DNA of 64,000 bases, taken from Microbacterium paraoxydans (lineage in GTDB: Bacteria > Actinomycetota > Actinomycetes > Actinomycetales > Microbacteriaceae). Position 1 is the first letter of the stretch. Each line of letters starts with the position of its first letter. Where the stretch lies: NCBI RefSeq assembly GCF_900105335.1, contig NZ_LT629770.1, positions 1 to 64,000 on the forward strand, read 5' to 3'. Shown here piece after piece: positions 1 through 8,111 of the stretch. The notes under the pieces were generated by a model, which made no database searches, was not told the origin of the DNA, and was given only the letters and a program-made list of their open reading frames with translations. A program made the translations under genes and the position numbers.

Positions 1-57
1 GGGGAGCCGTCCTCTCTCCCCGACCCGAAGTGCCCGATTTCTACCAGGGGTGACCGG

Positions 58-411
58 ATGCCGAAGAAGGCTGACCGTCCTCACAGGGCCGCGCTGACGC
101 GGATGCTGAGGGTTACGGGGCTCGCGAACGTGCCCGAGGAAGCACCCCTCGTCGAGCTGCTGCGCACGCTGGCCGACGAATTGGACCGCGGTGGTGGCTC
201 TCGGCCGCGGATCGAGTACCGGGCGGCGCTGAAGGACGCGCGGATGGTGCTGAACACGACGGCGCGCGGGAAGCCGAAGGGCTCGCCTGACGTGCCGGAG
301 CCGACGAAGGCGGCGAAGCCCGGTGAGGGCGAGTCGGAGGCCCTCACGGACGAGGAGATCGACGAGCCCACGTCGCTGGCGAAGTTCAAGGCGGAGCGGG
401 GCATCGGCTGA
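58..411 (+). CDS. terS: Terminase small subunit (probable)
   Basis: A 117-residue protein directly upstream of TerL, the usual place for the small terminase subunit that recognises the packaging site and regulates TerL. The middle (about residues 20-70) looks helical, and the segment around RPRIEYRAALKDARMVL resembles small terminases of actinophages. The C-terminal third is Pro/Glu/Lys-rich and probably disordered. The ATG is preceded by an AGGGG(G)TGA ribosome-binding site about 7 nt away. In the second copy two extra bases before the ATG open an upstream in-frame GTG, which I do not prefer. The call rests mostly on position and size; no catalytic motif is expected. Confidence 0.72.
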   Translation: MPKKADRPHRAALTRMLRVTGLANVPEEAPLVELLRTLADELDRGGGSRPRIEYRAALKDARMVLNTTARGKPKGSPDVPEPTKAAKPGEGESEALTDEEIDEPTSLAKFKAERGIG

Positions 412-433
412 CCGCTCGAGGTGGGGGTGAGCG

Positions 434-2080
434 GTGACGGCGAAGCTGTTCGGGCGGACTGAGCCGCGTCTGTGGACGAAGCCGCTGCGGGAACTGACCC
501 CGGAGACGTCGCGCGGGTTCGAGGTGATCGAGTTCGCGCTGACGATCCTCGGGGTGACGCTCTACCCGTGGCAGAAGTGGCTCCTGATCCACGCTCTCGA
601 GCTGCGCCCTGACGGCACATACCGCTTCAAGCGGGTCATCGTGCTCGTCGCCCGGCAGCAGGGGAAGACGATGCTCGCGTCGGTGCTCGCCGCGTGGTGG
701 CTTTTCGTCGACTCGGGCCGGAACAAGGAGCAGGTCCCGCCGCTGAAGTTCAAGGTCGTGGGTGTCGCGCAGAACCTCGACATCGCTAAGGAGCCGTGGG
801 CGGCGGTCAAGTCCTGGTGTGACCCGGATCCGGAGACGGAGGAGGAGGCCGAACTCGCGATCGACGCGCTGCAGGCCGCCACGGCGAAGGTTCGCGACGC
901 GAACGGGTCGATTGCGATCACGGCGCGCTCCCGGGCGCACTACGAGATCCGGGCAGCGAAGAACGCCCGAGGCAAGCCCGCCGCGCGCGTCCTGATGGAC
1001 GAGATGCGTGAGCAGCGCGACTGGGTCGCGTGGAATGCCGTCTCGCAGACCCTCAAGTCGTTCTGGTCCGGACAGCTCTGGGGCATCTCGAATGCGGGCG
1101 CGTCCGACGCGGTCGTGCTCCGCACCCAGCGCGACGCGGGCCTTGCGGACATCGCCGATTGGGACGCCTACGTCGGCGCTGGGCTCACCTCGGCCGAGGA
1201 GTACGCGAACACCCACGACACGTCGCTCGGGATCTTCGAGTGGTCCGCGCCCGACGGGTGCGCGAAGGACGACATCGACGGCATCCTGCAGGCGAACCCG
1301 TCGATCGGGTACGGCGCGATGACCGTGCAGGACGCTCTCTCCGACATTCGGTCGATGACCGACGCCGGCTACCGCACTGAGGTGCTGTGCCAGTGGGTGA
1401 CGGTGCGCGTCGATTCGTTCATCAACGTGAAGGACTTCCAGGCGCTCTACGTCCCGCCCGCCGACGTGAAGATCACGAAGGGCGAGCGGACCGTGTGGGC
1501 CATCGATACCTCGAAGCGGTCGAACGACTCGGGCGTGACGACGTGGATCGGCGCGGCGACGCGCACGAAGTCCGGGAAGCCGTTCGCGACGGTGCGACAC
1601 CGTCGGACCGGCATCGTCTGGGCACCGGACTACATCACGAAGCTCGCCGACGAGTCCGGTTTCCGGGAGGTCGTGGTCGTCGGACGGGGCGCGCCGGCCG
1701 CTGAGCTCGTGGAGGAGCTGCAGAAGCCCGAGCGAAACCTCACCGTGCACGTCCTCGACGGCGGCCAGTTCGCCGCGGCGACGGGCCAGATGAGCGACGC
1801 GGTCCGCGACAAGGACATCGTGCTCGTCGAGCAGCCGGACATCACGCTCGCCGTCGAGGGCGGCGTGACGAAGGAGTACGCCGAGAACGACGCCTGGTCG
1901 CGCTCGAAGTCCCTGCCGGTCGACATCTCGGGCCTGATCGCGATGTCTGAGGCGCTCTACGGGCTCGTGAACCTCGAGCCCGAGATCGTCCCCGACCCAC
2001 CCAAGCCGCCGGCCGCCGAATCGGTGAGTCGCGCTGACATCGCGCCCGACGAGATGAACCTCGCGACGGTCGCATTCTGA
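434..2080 (+). CDS. terL: Terminase large subunit
   Basis: A 548-residue packaging motor. The N-terminal ATPase has a Walker A-type RQQGKT at about residues 74-79, a Walker B ending in LMDE at about 187-190 followed by MREQ, and a coupling-type segment GISNAG at 217-222. The C-terminal RNase H-like nuclease starts near WAIDTS, with Asp358 a likely metal ligand. It cuts concatemeric DNA and drives it into the prohead through the portal. GTG start, with a G-rich ribosome-binding site (GGTGGGGGTGAG) upstream; no ATG gives a full-length ATPase domain. The gene sits 22 nt after terS and 13 nt before portal. Confidence 0.95.
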   Translation: MTAKLFGRTEPRLWTKPLRELTPETSRGFEVIEFALTILGVTLYPWQKWLLIHALELRPDGTYRFKRVIVLVARQQGKTMLASVLAAWWLFVDSGRNKEQVPPLKFKVVGVAQNLDIAKEPWAAVKSWCDPDPETEEEAELAIDALQAATAKVRDANGSIAITARSRAHYEIRAAKNARGKPAARVLMDEMREQRDWVAWNAVSQTLKSFWSGQLWGISNAGASDAVVLRTQRDAGLADIADWDAYVGAGLTSAEEYANTHDTSLGIFEWSAPDGCAKDDIDGILQANPSIGYGAMTVQDALSDIRSMTDAGYRTEVLCQWVTVRVDSFINVKDFQALYVPPADVKITKGERTVWAIDTSKRSNDSGVTTWIGAATRTKSGKPFATVRHRRTGIVWAPDYITKLADESGFREVVVVGRGAPAAELVEELQKPERNLTVHVLDGGQFAAATGQMSDAVRDKDIVLVEQPDITLAVEGGVTKEYAENDAWSRSKSLPVDISGLIAMSEALYGLVNLEPEIVPDPPKPPAAESVSRADIAPDEMNLATVAF

Positions 2081-2093
2081 GAGGAGGCCCCCG

Positions 2094-3413
2094 GTGGCAG
2101 ACGAGATCGGCTACGTCAAGGACGGAGCGCTGCGCGGATGGTCGTCTCTCGCCGACGAGGCGCACGAGAAGAACATCGACCTGCAGTGGCCGCACTCGCT
2201 CGAGGTCTACGACCAGATGCGCCGCGAGGACGCTCAGGTCGGCTCCGTAGTCCGGGCGGTCACGCTGCCCATCCGCTCGACGCGGTGGGAGATCGACCCG
2301 GCGGGGGCCCGCGACGAGGTCGTGAAGCTCGTCGCGCAGGATCTCGGCCTTCCCGTGAAGGGGCAGGAGGAGCCGGAGCGCCCGAAGCGGGAGCGCGGTC
2401 GGTTCTCGTGGGACGAGTTCCTCCGCCTGGCGCTCCTCGAACTCGTGTTCGGCCACTCGGTGTTCGAGCAGGTGTACCGGATCGAGGACGGGCGCGCGCG
2501 TCTCGGGAAGCTCGCCTGGCGGCCCCCGCGGACCATCAGCAAGTTCGAGGTCGCGAAGGACGGCGGACTCATCGCCGTCCACCAGCACGGCGTGTTCGGA
2601 TCGACGACGGTGAAGATCCCGGTCGATCGACTCGTGGTGTTCGTGAACGAGCGCGAGGGCGCGAACTGGATCGGCCAGTCGCTCCTCCGGCAGGCCTACA
2701 AGAACTGGCTCCTAAAGGACCGCCTGCTGCGCATCCAGGCACTCGTCGGCGAACGCAACGGACTCGGTGTGCCGGTGGTCACCGGCGCGGAGCTCCCCGA
2801 GAGCATCTCGAAGGACACCGCGAAGGCCGAGGAGTGGCTGAAGGCGCAGAAGGACGAGGGCCTCAAGCTCGCGACGGACTTCCGTGCCGGTGAGGCGGCG
2901 GGCGCGTTCGTCCCTCATGGCGGCAGCGTCGAGCTGAAGGGCGTGACGGGCAAGCTCCCCGACATCGACGGCCCCATCCGGTATCACGACGAGCAGATCG
3001 CGCACGCCGTGCTCGCTCACCTGCTCACGCTGGGCGGCGACAAGTCGACCGGGTCCTACGCGCTCGGCGACACCTTCGCAGACGTGCTGACCGGCTCGCT
3101 CAACGCGGTGATGAAGCACCTCGCCGACGTGACGAACCAGCACGTCGTCGAGGACCTCGTCGACCAGAACTGGGGGCCGGAGGAGCCCGCGCCGCGGATC
3201 GTTCCCGTTCCGCTGGGCAAGGACGCGCCACTGACCGCGGAAGCGATCCGAGCGCTCATCGACTGCGGGGCGTTCACGGCCGACGCCGAGCTCGAGAAGT
3301 ACCTCCGGGCGCGTTACGGGCTCCCGGCGCACGACCCCGACACCGCGCGAAAGCGCACCACCACCACGCAGAGCGCCGCGGGCGAGCCTGCGCCAACAGA
3401 GGAGGCAGCATGA
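2094..3413 (+). CDS. Portal protein
   Basis: A 439-residue portal, the dodecameric ring at the capsid vertex through which DNA passes. The N-terminal third contains VRAVTLPIRSTRWEIDP, characteristic of the DUF935/Mu gp29-like portal group, and the following region (about residues 120-215) keeps the portal-type pattern of a W/P-rich segment and a VDRLVVFVNEREGANW stretch. The tail (about 395-439) is polar and low-complexity. GTG start with a GAGGAGG ribosome-binding site. The stop overlaps the start of the protease gene (ATGA). Position between TerL and a ClpP-like protease supports the call. Confidence 0.9.
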   Translation: MADEIGYVKDGALRGWSSLADEAHEKNIDLQWPHSLEVYDQMRREDAQVGSVVRAVTLPIRSTRWEIDPAGARDEVVKLVAQDLGLPVKGQEEPERPKRERGRFSWDEFLRLALLELVFGHSVFEQVYRIEDGRARLGKLAWRPPRTISKFEVAKDGGLIAVHQHGVFGSTTVKIPVDRLVVFVNEREGANWIGQSLLRQAYKNWLLKDRLLRIQALVGERNGLGVPVVTGAELPESISKDTAKAEEWLKAQKDEGLKLATDFRAGEAAGAFVPHGGSVELKGVTGKLPDIDGPIRYHDEQIAHAVLAHLLTLGGDKSTGSYALGDTFADVLTGSLNAVMKHLADVTNQHVVEDLVDQNWGPEEPAPRIVPVPLGKDAPLTAEAIRALIDCGAFTADAELEKYLRARYGLPAHDPDTARKRTTTTQSAAGEPAPTEEAA

Positions 3414-4702
3414 CCGACCAGCGCAGCGCGCGAAACCGGTTCTGGGGCAAGCTCACCCCGCCGAAGTCGAAGACCGAGTTCTTCGACGCGATCACGATGC
3501 CGTCCGCGGGAGGCGAGGGCACTGTCGCGACCATCCGCATGTACGGTCCGATCGACTCGTGGGGCGGGTTCTGGGGCATCTCGACGAAGGATGTCGCCGA
3601 GGTACTCGACGGGCTCCCCGACTCGGTCACGCAGATCATCCTCCGGATCAACTCGCCCGGCGGTGAGGTGTTCGAGGGCGTCTCGATCCTGAACATGCTC
3701 CGCGCTCACGACGCCAAGGTCACCGCAGTCGTCGACGGCCTCGCAGCGTCGGCCGCTTCGGTGATCGCGGCCGGGTGCGACGAGACGGTCATGTCGCCTG
3801 CCTCGCAGATGATGATCCACTCGCCGTCGACGATCGTCTGGGGCAACGCCGCGGACATGCGGAAGGTCGCAGAGGTGCTCGACACGATCGAGGAGTCGAT
3901 CATCTCGATCTACCGGGACAAGGCGGGCGAGTCCGCATGGGGCGAGCTCCTCGCCAACGAAACCTGGTACACCGCCGAGGCCGCCGTCGAGGCAGGCCTG
4001 GCCGATCGCGTCGCCGTCGTGAAGGACGCCGGAGAGACGGCGACTGCCGGCACGGATGACGACGGCACCGACCAGCTCGAGGGCGACGACGTCGAGGACA
4101 TGTACCAGTCCGCGCGCGCCCATCTGGGCCTGCACCCCATCGGCGCTTCGGCGCCCCACAAACTCCCGAGCTCGTCCGAGCCGGGGAATCCCAAGGAACA
4201 GAAGGAGGCGCTCAACATGAGCGACGCTTTCCTGGCTGCGGTTCGTGATCGGCTCGGCGTGACCGATGCCAACGCGTCGGAGGAGACGGTCCTGTCCGCT
4301 CTCTCCGAGGCGCTCAACGAGTCGGCCGACACCAACACGCCCACCTCGGCGGCCACGGTCGCCCCGACGATCCCCGCCGGCACGCAGCTCATCGAGAACT
4401 CGATTCTCGACTCGCTCCGCGCCGACGCCGCCGCTGGCCGCGAGGCCCGCGAGCAGCAGATCAAGGACCGCCGCGACGGGATCATCGCGAACGCCCTGCA
4501 GGAGGGTCGCATCACGGCGGCCTCGGCGGAGCACTTCCGCACCATGCTCGACTCCGACGAGGACGGCACCGCGAAGGTGCTCGCCTCGATGGCGAAGAAC
4601 AGCGTTCCGGTCGCGGAGATCGGACACGCCGCCGGCGAGGTGTCGGCGGAGGACGCGCTCATGGCCCGTGCGGGCTGGGGCGACGACGACGAGGAGGCCT
4701 GA
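3410..4702 (+). CDS. ClpP-like head maturation protease with C-terminal scaffold region
   Basis: A 430-residue protein. Residues about 35-205 form an S14/ClpP-fold serine protease: INSPGGEVFEG near 80-90, the nucleophile Ser114 in LAASAAS, and His137 in MMIHSP. Residues 206-269 are an acidic linker and about 270-430 a helical, charged region typical of scaffolding protein. The protease would process capsid or scaffold during prohead maturation. It overlaps portal by 4 nt (ATGA). A strong internal ribosome-binding site and ATG at 4217, in frame, suggest that the C-terminal part is also made separately, as in lambda C/Nu3. Confidence 0.9.
   Translation: MTDQRSARNRFWGKLTPPKSKTEFFDAITMPSAGGEGTVATIRMYGPIDSWGGFWGISTKDVAEVLDGLPDSVTQIILRINSPGGEVFEGVSILNMLRAHDAKVTAVVDGLAASAASVIAAGCDETVMSPASQMMIHSPSTIVWGNAADMRKVAEVLDTIEESIISIYRDKAGESAWGELLANETWYTAEAAVEAGLADRVAVVKDAGETATAGTDDDGTDQLEGDDVEDMYQSARAHLGLHPIGASAPHKLPSSSEPGNPKEQKEALNMSDAFLAAVRDRLGVTDANASEETVLSALSEALNESADTNTPTSAATVAPTIPAGTQLIENSILDSLRADAAAGREAREQQIKDRRDGIIANALQEGRITAASAEHFRTMLDSDEDGTAKVLASMAKNSVPVAEIGHAAGEVSAEDALMARAGWGDDDEEA
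4217..4702 (+). CDS. Nested scaffolding protein from internal in-frame start (predicted)
   Basis: An ATG at 4217 lies 269 codons into the protease frame and is preceded by AAGGAGG with 7-8 nt spacing, better than most starts in this genome. The product would be 161 residues, beginning MSDAFLAAVRDRLG, with a helical central part (about 65-110) rich in Glu, Arg and Ala and an acidic end. Lambda makes its scaffold Nu3 in this way from inside the protease gene C. No other scaffold gene is present between portal and capsid, which supports the idea. Expression is inferred. Confidence 0.6.
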   Translation: MSDAFLAAVRDRLGVTDANASEETVLSALSEALNESADTNTPTSAATVAPTIPAGTQLIENSILDSLRADAAAGREAREQQIKDRRDGIIANALQEGRITAASAEHFRTMLDSDEDGTAKVLASMAKNSVPVAEIGHAAGEVSAEDALMARAGWGDDDEEA

Positions 4703-4704
4703 CC

Positions 4705-5064
4705 ATGGCTGACCACATCCACCTGTTCAAGCCGGGCGCATCGGTGACCTTCACGGCATCGGCGGACGTCATCGGCGGTCGCCTCGTCGAGGTCACCGGC
4801 GCCCGCACGGTCGCGAACGCCGCGGCCGACAGCGTCAAGACCGTCGGCGCGGCGGCTCAGGACACGAAGTCCGGCGAGGACGTGCTCGTGCTGCGTGGCG
4901 GGGTCCAGAACCTCGTCGCGTCCGCGGCGATCGTCGCCGGAGCCCGCGTGAAGCCCGCGGCGGCCGGGAAGGTCGTCACGGTCGGCGCTGGCGAGCGGGG
5001 CATCGGCCTCGCACTCACGGCGGCCGGTGCGGCCGACGCCCTGCTCCAGGTCGCACTGGACTGA
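4705..5064 (+). CDS. Capsid decoration/stabilisation protein, DUF2190-like
   Basis: A 119-residue beta-rich protein with repeated short hydrophobic strands and Gly/Ala turns (GGRLVEVTGARTV; AGARVKPAAAGKVVTVG), the look of DUF2190-type decoration proteins that bind the outside of HK97-fold capsids. It lies 2 nt after the protease gene and 14 nt before the major capsid gene, the standard place. The ribosome-binding site GAGGAGG lies inside the end of the protease gene. Family assignment is by pattern. Confidence 0.7.
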   Translation: MADHIHLFKPGASVTFTASADVIGGRLVEVTGARTVANAAADSVKTVGAAAQDTKSGEDVLVLRGGVQNLVASAAIVAGARVKPAAAGKVVTVGAGERGIGLALTAAGAADALLQVALD

Positions 5065-5078
5065 GAGGAAGAACAGAC

Positions 5079-6005
5079 ATGGGAAACTCCCTGACGTACC
5101 CGGTGCCCTCGATCGACAGCACCGGCAGCCTCACCGCTGAGCAGATCCACGAGCTGCTCCGTTCGCGCACCGCGGTCGCTCGTCGCGTCCGCACCCTCGC
5201 GGACAAGCGGTTCATCTCGGACGCGCTCCTCAAGGGCCGTTTCCAGGCGGTCGGCGGGACCGTGCTCTACGAGAACGGTGACCCGCTGTTCGCCCCGGAC
5301 GACCCCGAGGCGATCGCCCCCGGCGGCGAGTACCCGCGTTCGCAGGTCACCGCAGGCGACCTCGCAGCCGCGAAGGTCGACAAGTGGGGCCGCGACGTGC
5401 CGGTCACCGACGAGTCGATCAAGCGCCGCGGCATCGACGTCGTGAACCGTGGCCTCGGCCAGCTCGTGAACCGCATGGTCAAGTTCGTCGACTCGGCGGC
5501 GCTCGGCGTCATCGCGTCGAAGATCACCCAGACCAGCGCGGCGACGGCGAACTGGACGACGGCGAAGGCCATCGTCGCTTCGGTCGAGAAGGCGAAGGCA
5601 GAGGCCGAGGAGGCGGGCGAGGGGCACACCCTCGACACCATCGTCCTCAAGCCGACGCACTACGCGACCGTGATGTCGCTGTTCCTCGAGGCGGGCTTCC
5701 TGCCGCGCGAGGGGTCGAACCCGCTCATCAACGGCACGTGGCCGCAGGTCCTCGACCTGACGTGGCTCCGGTCGCCGTACACGCCGACGACGGCCCCGCT
5801 GCTCGTCGACTCGGACGAGCTCGGCGGCATGGCCGACGAGGACCTCGGCGGCCCGGGCTACAGCAACGCGCTGCCGGGCATCGAGGTCAAGTCGATCCGC
5901 GAGGACAAGATCGACGGCTACCTCCTCCGCTCGCGTCGCGTCACCGTGCCCGTCGTCACCGACGCCACGGCCGGCGTGACCATCACGGGAACGGGGCTGA
6001 GCTGA
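5079..6005 (+). CDS. Major capsid protein
   Basis: A 308-residue protein in the major capsid position. It has an N-terminal helical stretch (LTAEQIHELLRSRTAVARRVRTLADKRFISDALL), an E-loop-like segment, then AAKVDKWGRDVPVTDESIKRR, a common signature of actinophage HK97-fold capsid proteins, a long helix (about 160-185) and a strand-rich C-terminus. No long N-terminal delta domain is visible, consistent with a separate scaffold. Start ATG with AGAGGAAG upstream. The stop overlaps the next gene by one base (TGATG). Confidence 0.88.
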   Translation: MGNSLTYPVPSIDSTGSLTAEQIHELLRSRTAVARRVRTLADKRFISDALLKGRFQAVGGTVLYENGDPLFAPDDPEAIAPGGEYPRSQVTAGDLAAAKVDKWGRDVPVTDESIKRRGIDVVNRGLGQLVNRMVKFVDSAALGVIASKITQTSAATANWTTAKAIVASVEKAKAEAEEAGEGHTLDTIVLKPTHYATVMSLFLEAGFLPREGSNPLINGTWPQVLDLTWLRSPYTPTTAPLLVDSDELGGMADEDLGGPGYSNALPGIEVKSIREDKIDGYLLRSRRVTVPVVTDATAGVTITGTGLS

Positions 6006-6223
6006 TGGCTGAGGCCAAGAAGTACGCGCACCGTGTGACGGCCACGATGATCGTCGCGAAGGTGCCGGGCGCGCAGGGCGGCGAGGTCTACCTCCGTCAG
6101 GGTCGCGTCCTGCCGGCGTCGGTCACGGCCGACGAGGTCAAGCGGCTCAGCACGCTCGGACTGATCGAGAAGTTCGAGATCGACACCGCTGACGGCGAGT
6201 CCGCCGACAGCTCGAGCAAGTAG
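6005..6223 (+). CDS. Small head protein of unknown function
   Basis: A 72-residue protein whose ATG shares a base with the capsid stop, so it is probably translated by coupling. The sequence is beta-rich and ends in a polar Ser/Asp tail (DTADGESADSSSK). Small proteins here in siphoviruses are often connectors or head-associated factors, but I see no diagnostic motif. Confidence 0.75.
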   Translation: MAEAKKYAHRVTATMIVAKVPGAQGGEVYLRQGRVLPASVTADEVKRLSTLGLIEKFEIDTADGESADSSSK

Positions 6224-6243
6224 CGAGACAGGGGGCGATGGAT

Positions 6244-6621
6244 ATGACCATCACACACGCCGACATCGGCGGCGACGAGAACACGGCTCGACGGGTTCTC
6301 GTGCTGGCACGGTCCATCGCCCCCTGCATCGACGCGTTCCCTGACGACTCGGAGCAGAAGCTCGACGCGATCGCGGTGCTCAGCGCCGTCGTCGCCGAGC
6401 TGCCCGCGCCGGGGGATCGTCGGACGAAGTCCCTCAGCCGGAACGGCACGTCGATCACGTTCGCGGACATCGAGTCGGCGTTCGACTCGGACGCCCGGGC
6501 GAGCCTGCGGGCGCTGTGCGACGCTCAGGGGGCCTCGGTGCCGTCGGGGTCACTCCCGGCGGGGTCGTTCCCCACGGAGCGCGCATTCGAGCGCGTGTGG
6601 CCGGAGGGTGGCTATAGCTAG
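6244..6621 (+). CDS. Head-tail connector (adaptor) protein, probable
   Basis: A 125-residue protein following the capsid genes, where the gp15/gp6-type adaptor that docks under the portal is normally found. It is mostly helical (residues 15-50 and 70-95). There are two candidate ATGs: 6238 lies only 2-3 nt after the AGGGGG ribosome-binding site, while 6244 lies 8 nt after it and is preferred. The TAG stop is part of a CTAG palindrome shared with the stop of the antisense HNH gene. Confidence 0.65.
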   Translation: MTITHADIGGDENTARRVLVLARSIAPCIDAFPDDSEQKLDAIAVLSAVVAELPAPGDRRTKSLSRNGTSITFADIESAFDSDARASLRALCDAQGASVPSGSLPAGSFPTERAFERVWPEGGYS

Positions 6622-7190
6622 TCGCTGACGCTGTTCGAGAAGACCTCGCCTCGGCGGGCAACGATCGCCGCTTTCGCCTCGTCGATGGTTCTGAAGCGTC
6701 CGACGTGGATCGTCTTCCCGTCGTGAGTAATCTTCGCTCGCCAACGGGACGTCTGCGCATCCCACGTCACACCGCGCACACCCGAGGAGTTCCCCCGGTA
6801 GCCGGCAGGGTCGAGGTTCTCCATGTTCACCTTGTTCGTGCTCGGGATCAGGTGATCCGGTCGGACACATGCCCGATTGCGGCACTGGTGGTCGAGCATC
6901 ACGCCCTGCGGTAGTGGGCCGTTGGCGAGCTCGTAGGCGACACGATGGGCACGTGCGACGGCGCCTCCCACTCGGAGCTGTCCGTATCCGGCGCTCTTCG
7001 AGCCGGTCCAGTTCCAACAGTGCTCGGTGCGCTCGGTGTAGGCGTCTAGGCGGTCCTGCAGTGATCCGTTCACGATTCGCCGAAGAGGTGTGAGAGCCCC
7101 GGTCCGACGCTTCTGGACGTAGTGCGAATGGCACAGGCTGAGCGATTTCGCCGGGCGCTCACATCCTTCGAAAGAACAGGTGGCCTTCAT
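6618..7190 (-). CDS. HNH homing endonuclease with AP2 DNA-binding domain
   Basis: A 190-residue antisense gene inside the head operon. The N-terminus has a Cys/His motif (CSFEGC...CHSHY, residues 5-24). The HNH core follows: CWNWTG (58-63), AHRVAYEL (81-88), LDHQCRNRACVRPDHL (99-114). An AP2-like domain (SGVRGVTWDAQTSRWRAKI onward, 136-175) ends the protein. This HNH-AP2 design is classic for free-standing phage homing endonucleases, which cut cognate alleles lacking the gene. It ends on the same CTAG as the upstream gene and begins 30 bp before the next rightward gene. A TAACAT hexamer 6 nt before the ATG suggests its own leaderless promoter. Confidence 0.88.
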   Translation of the reverse strand: MKATCSFEGCERPAKSLSLCHSHYVQKRRTGALTPLRRIVNGSLQDRLDAYTERTEHCWNWTGSKSAGYGQLRVGGAVARAHRVAYELANGPLPQGVMLDHQCRNRACVRPDHLIPSTNKVNMENLDPAGYRGNSSGVRGVTWDAQTSRWRAKITHDGKTIHVGRFRTIDEAKAAIVARRGEVFSNSVSD

Positions 7191-7196
7191 GAGTAC

Positions 7197-7202
7197 ATGT
7201 TA
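7197..7202 (-). promoter_or_regulatory. Candidate -10 box for the antisense HNH gene
   Basis: On the minus strand TAACAT fits the actinobacterial TANNNT -10 pattern and is followed by 6 nt and then the ATG at 7190, so transcription would start at or near the start codon. The -35 at 17-bp spacing (ATCACG) is weak. No ribosome-binding site is visible for this gene, which agrees with a leaderless message. Confidence 0.35.
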
Positions 7203-7220
7203 CCTCGGGGGAGGGACATC

Positions 7221-7541
7221 GTGATCGAGTCGTTCTTCTTCCCGCACAAGGTTCTGATCCGCGACATGATCGACCGGGGCGGGGAGGGGTCGAGCCCTGG
7301 CCCTGCGCGGCTGTCGATCGCGGAGACCATCGACGAGCGGACGCTGGTGAAGAACCGGGACAACCTCGAAGTTGTGTCGAACTCCCGCGTCACCGTCCCT
7401 CTGGACGCGAACGTCGCGCCGGGTGCGCTGGTCACCGTGTGGCCGGGCACGTCGGCGGCGCGGGAGGCCGAGGTGATCCGTGTCGGCCGGGACGAGAACG
7501 CCCGGCCGTTGCCGTCTCACCTGATCCTCTGGCTCACCTAG
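7221..7541 (+). CDS. Head closure / head-tail connector protein, probable
   Basis: A 106-residue, strand-rich protein (beginning VIESFFFPHKVLIRD) fitting the size and position of head-completion (stopper) proteins that seal the portal and bind the neck. The GTG start has GGGGGAGGG 5-8 nt upstream; longer in-frame starts would run into the divergent HNH gene and lack a ribosome-binding site. It stands alone between two antisense insertions and overlaps the lipoprotein gene tail-to-tail by 8 bp. Confidence 0.62.
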   Translation: MIESFFFPHKVLIRDMIDRGGEGSSPGPARLSIAETIDERTLVKNRDNLEVVSNSRVTVPLDANVAPGALVTVWPGTSAAREAEVIRVGRDENARPLPSHLILWLT

Positions 7542-8076
7542 TCCAGTTCGACGGCCGCGGGTCGTCCCACAGATACAGCTCGTAGTCGGTAGTGATGACG
7601 TCGACGCCCGGGTCGCGGTCGAGATGGTCGCCGGTCGGCACCCACGAGGACACCTTCAGCAGGGTCAACGTTTCGTGGATCGGGTGCGCGTAGAGCGTCG
7701 CGGCGATGGCCTCCCCGACATCGACAAGCTCATCGTCGGTGAGCCCATCGCTGCAGACACGCGCGACCGCTTCGACCTTCCCTGGCTCGTCGATCGAGTT
7801 CAGCACCTGGAATCCGGGGTTGAGCACGACACCATCCGGGAGTACCGCGGTCGCCCCGACAGCCTGCATCGCCTCGCTCCCCGGGGAGGGGGGCGCGACG
7901 TAGTCCACGCACTCCTGCGGCACCTCGGCTGCCGACGCGGTCGGTGTGCTTTCCGGCGCCGACACCGTCGGCTCGGGTGCTGGCGACGTCGTCGTCGTCT
8001 CGGGCGGCGTCTGCGCCGCACACCCACCCAGGAACATCCCCGCGGCGAGGACGCCCGCGGCCACCGATTTACGCAT
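7534..8076 (-). CDS. Lipoprotein of unknown function (moron candidate)
   Basis: A 180-residue antisense gene. Residues 1-19 are a lipoprotein signal peptide (MRKS, hydrophobic core, lipobox LGGC with Cys19), followed by a Thr/Pro/Glu-rich tether (20-50) and a compact acidic domain (about 55-180) with two Cys. It would be anchored to the outer face of the cytoplasmic membrane. Being antisense in a late operon, with a TACGGT hexamer 6 nt before its ATG and TTCACG 17 bp further up, it could be expressed from the prophage, as lysogenic-conversion or superinfection-exclusion lipoproteins are. That role is inference. Confidence 0.8.
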   Translation of the reverse strand: MRKSVAAGVLAAGMFLGGCAAQTPPETTTTSPAPEPTVSAPESTPTASAAEVPQECVDYVAPPSPGSEAMQAVGATAVLPDGVVLNPGFQVLNSIDEPGKVEAVARVCSDGLTDDELVDVGEAIAATLYAHPIHETLTLLKVSSWVPTGDHLDRDPGVDVITTDYELYLWDDPRPSNWTR

Positions 8077-8082
8077 GCTCAC

Positions 8083-8111
8083 ACCGTACCGGGGGAGGTA
8101 GCCGCCGTGAA
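8083..8111 (-). promoter_or_regulatory. Candidate leaderless promoter of the lipoprotein gene
   Basis: On the minus strand TTCACG (4 of 6 matches to TTGACA) and TACGGT (TANNNT) are separated by 17 bp, and the -10 is followed by 6 nt and the ATG at 8076. No ribosome-binding site is seen for the gene. Confidence 0.4.

Noticed and set aside
386..1750. 454-codon minus-strand ORF opposite terL
   Set aside because: Shadow composition and no start signal; terL has clear motifs on the other strand.
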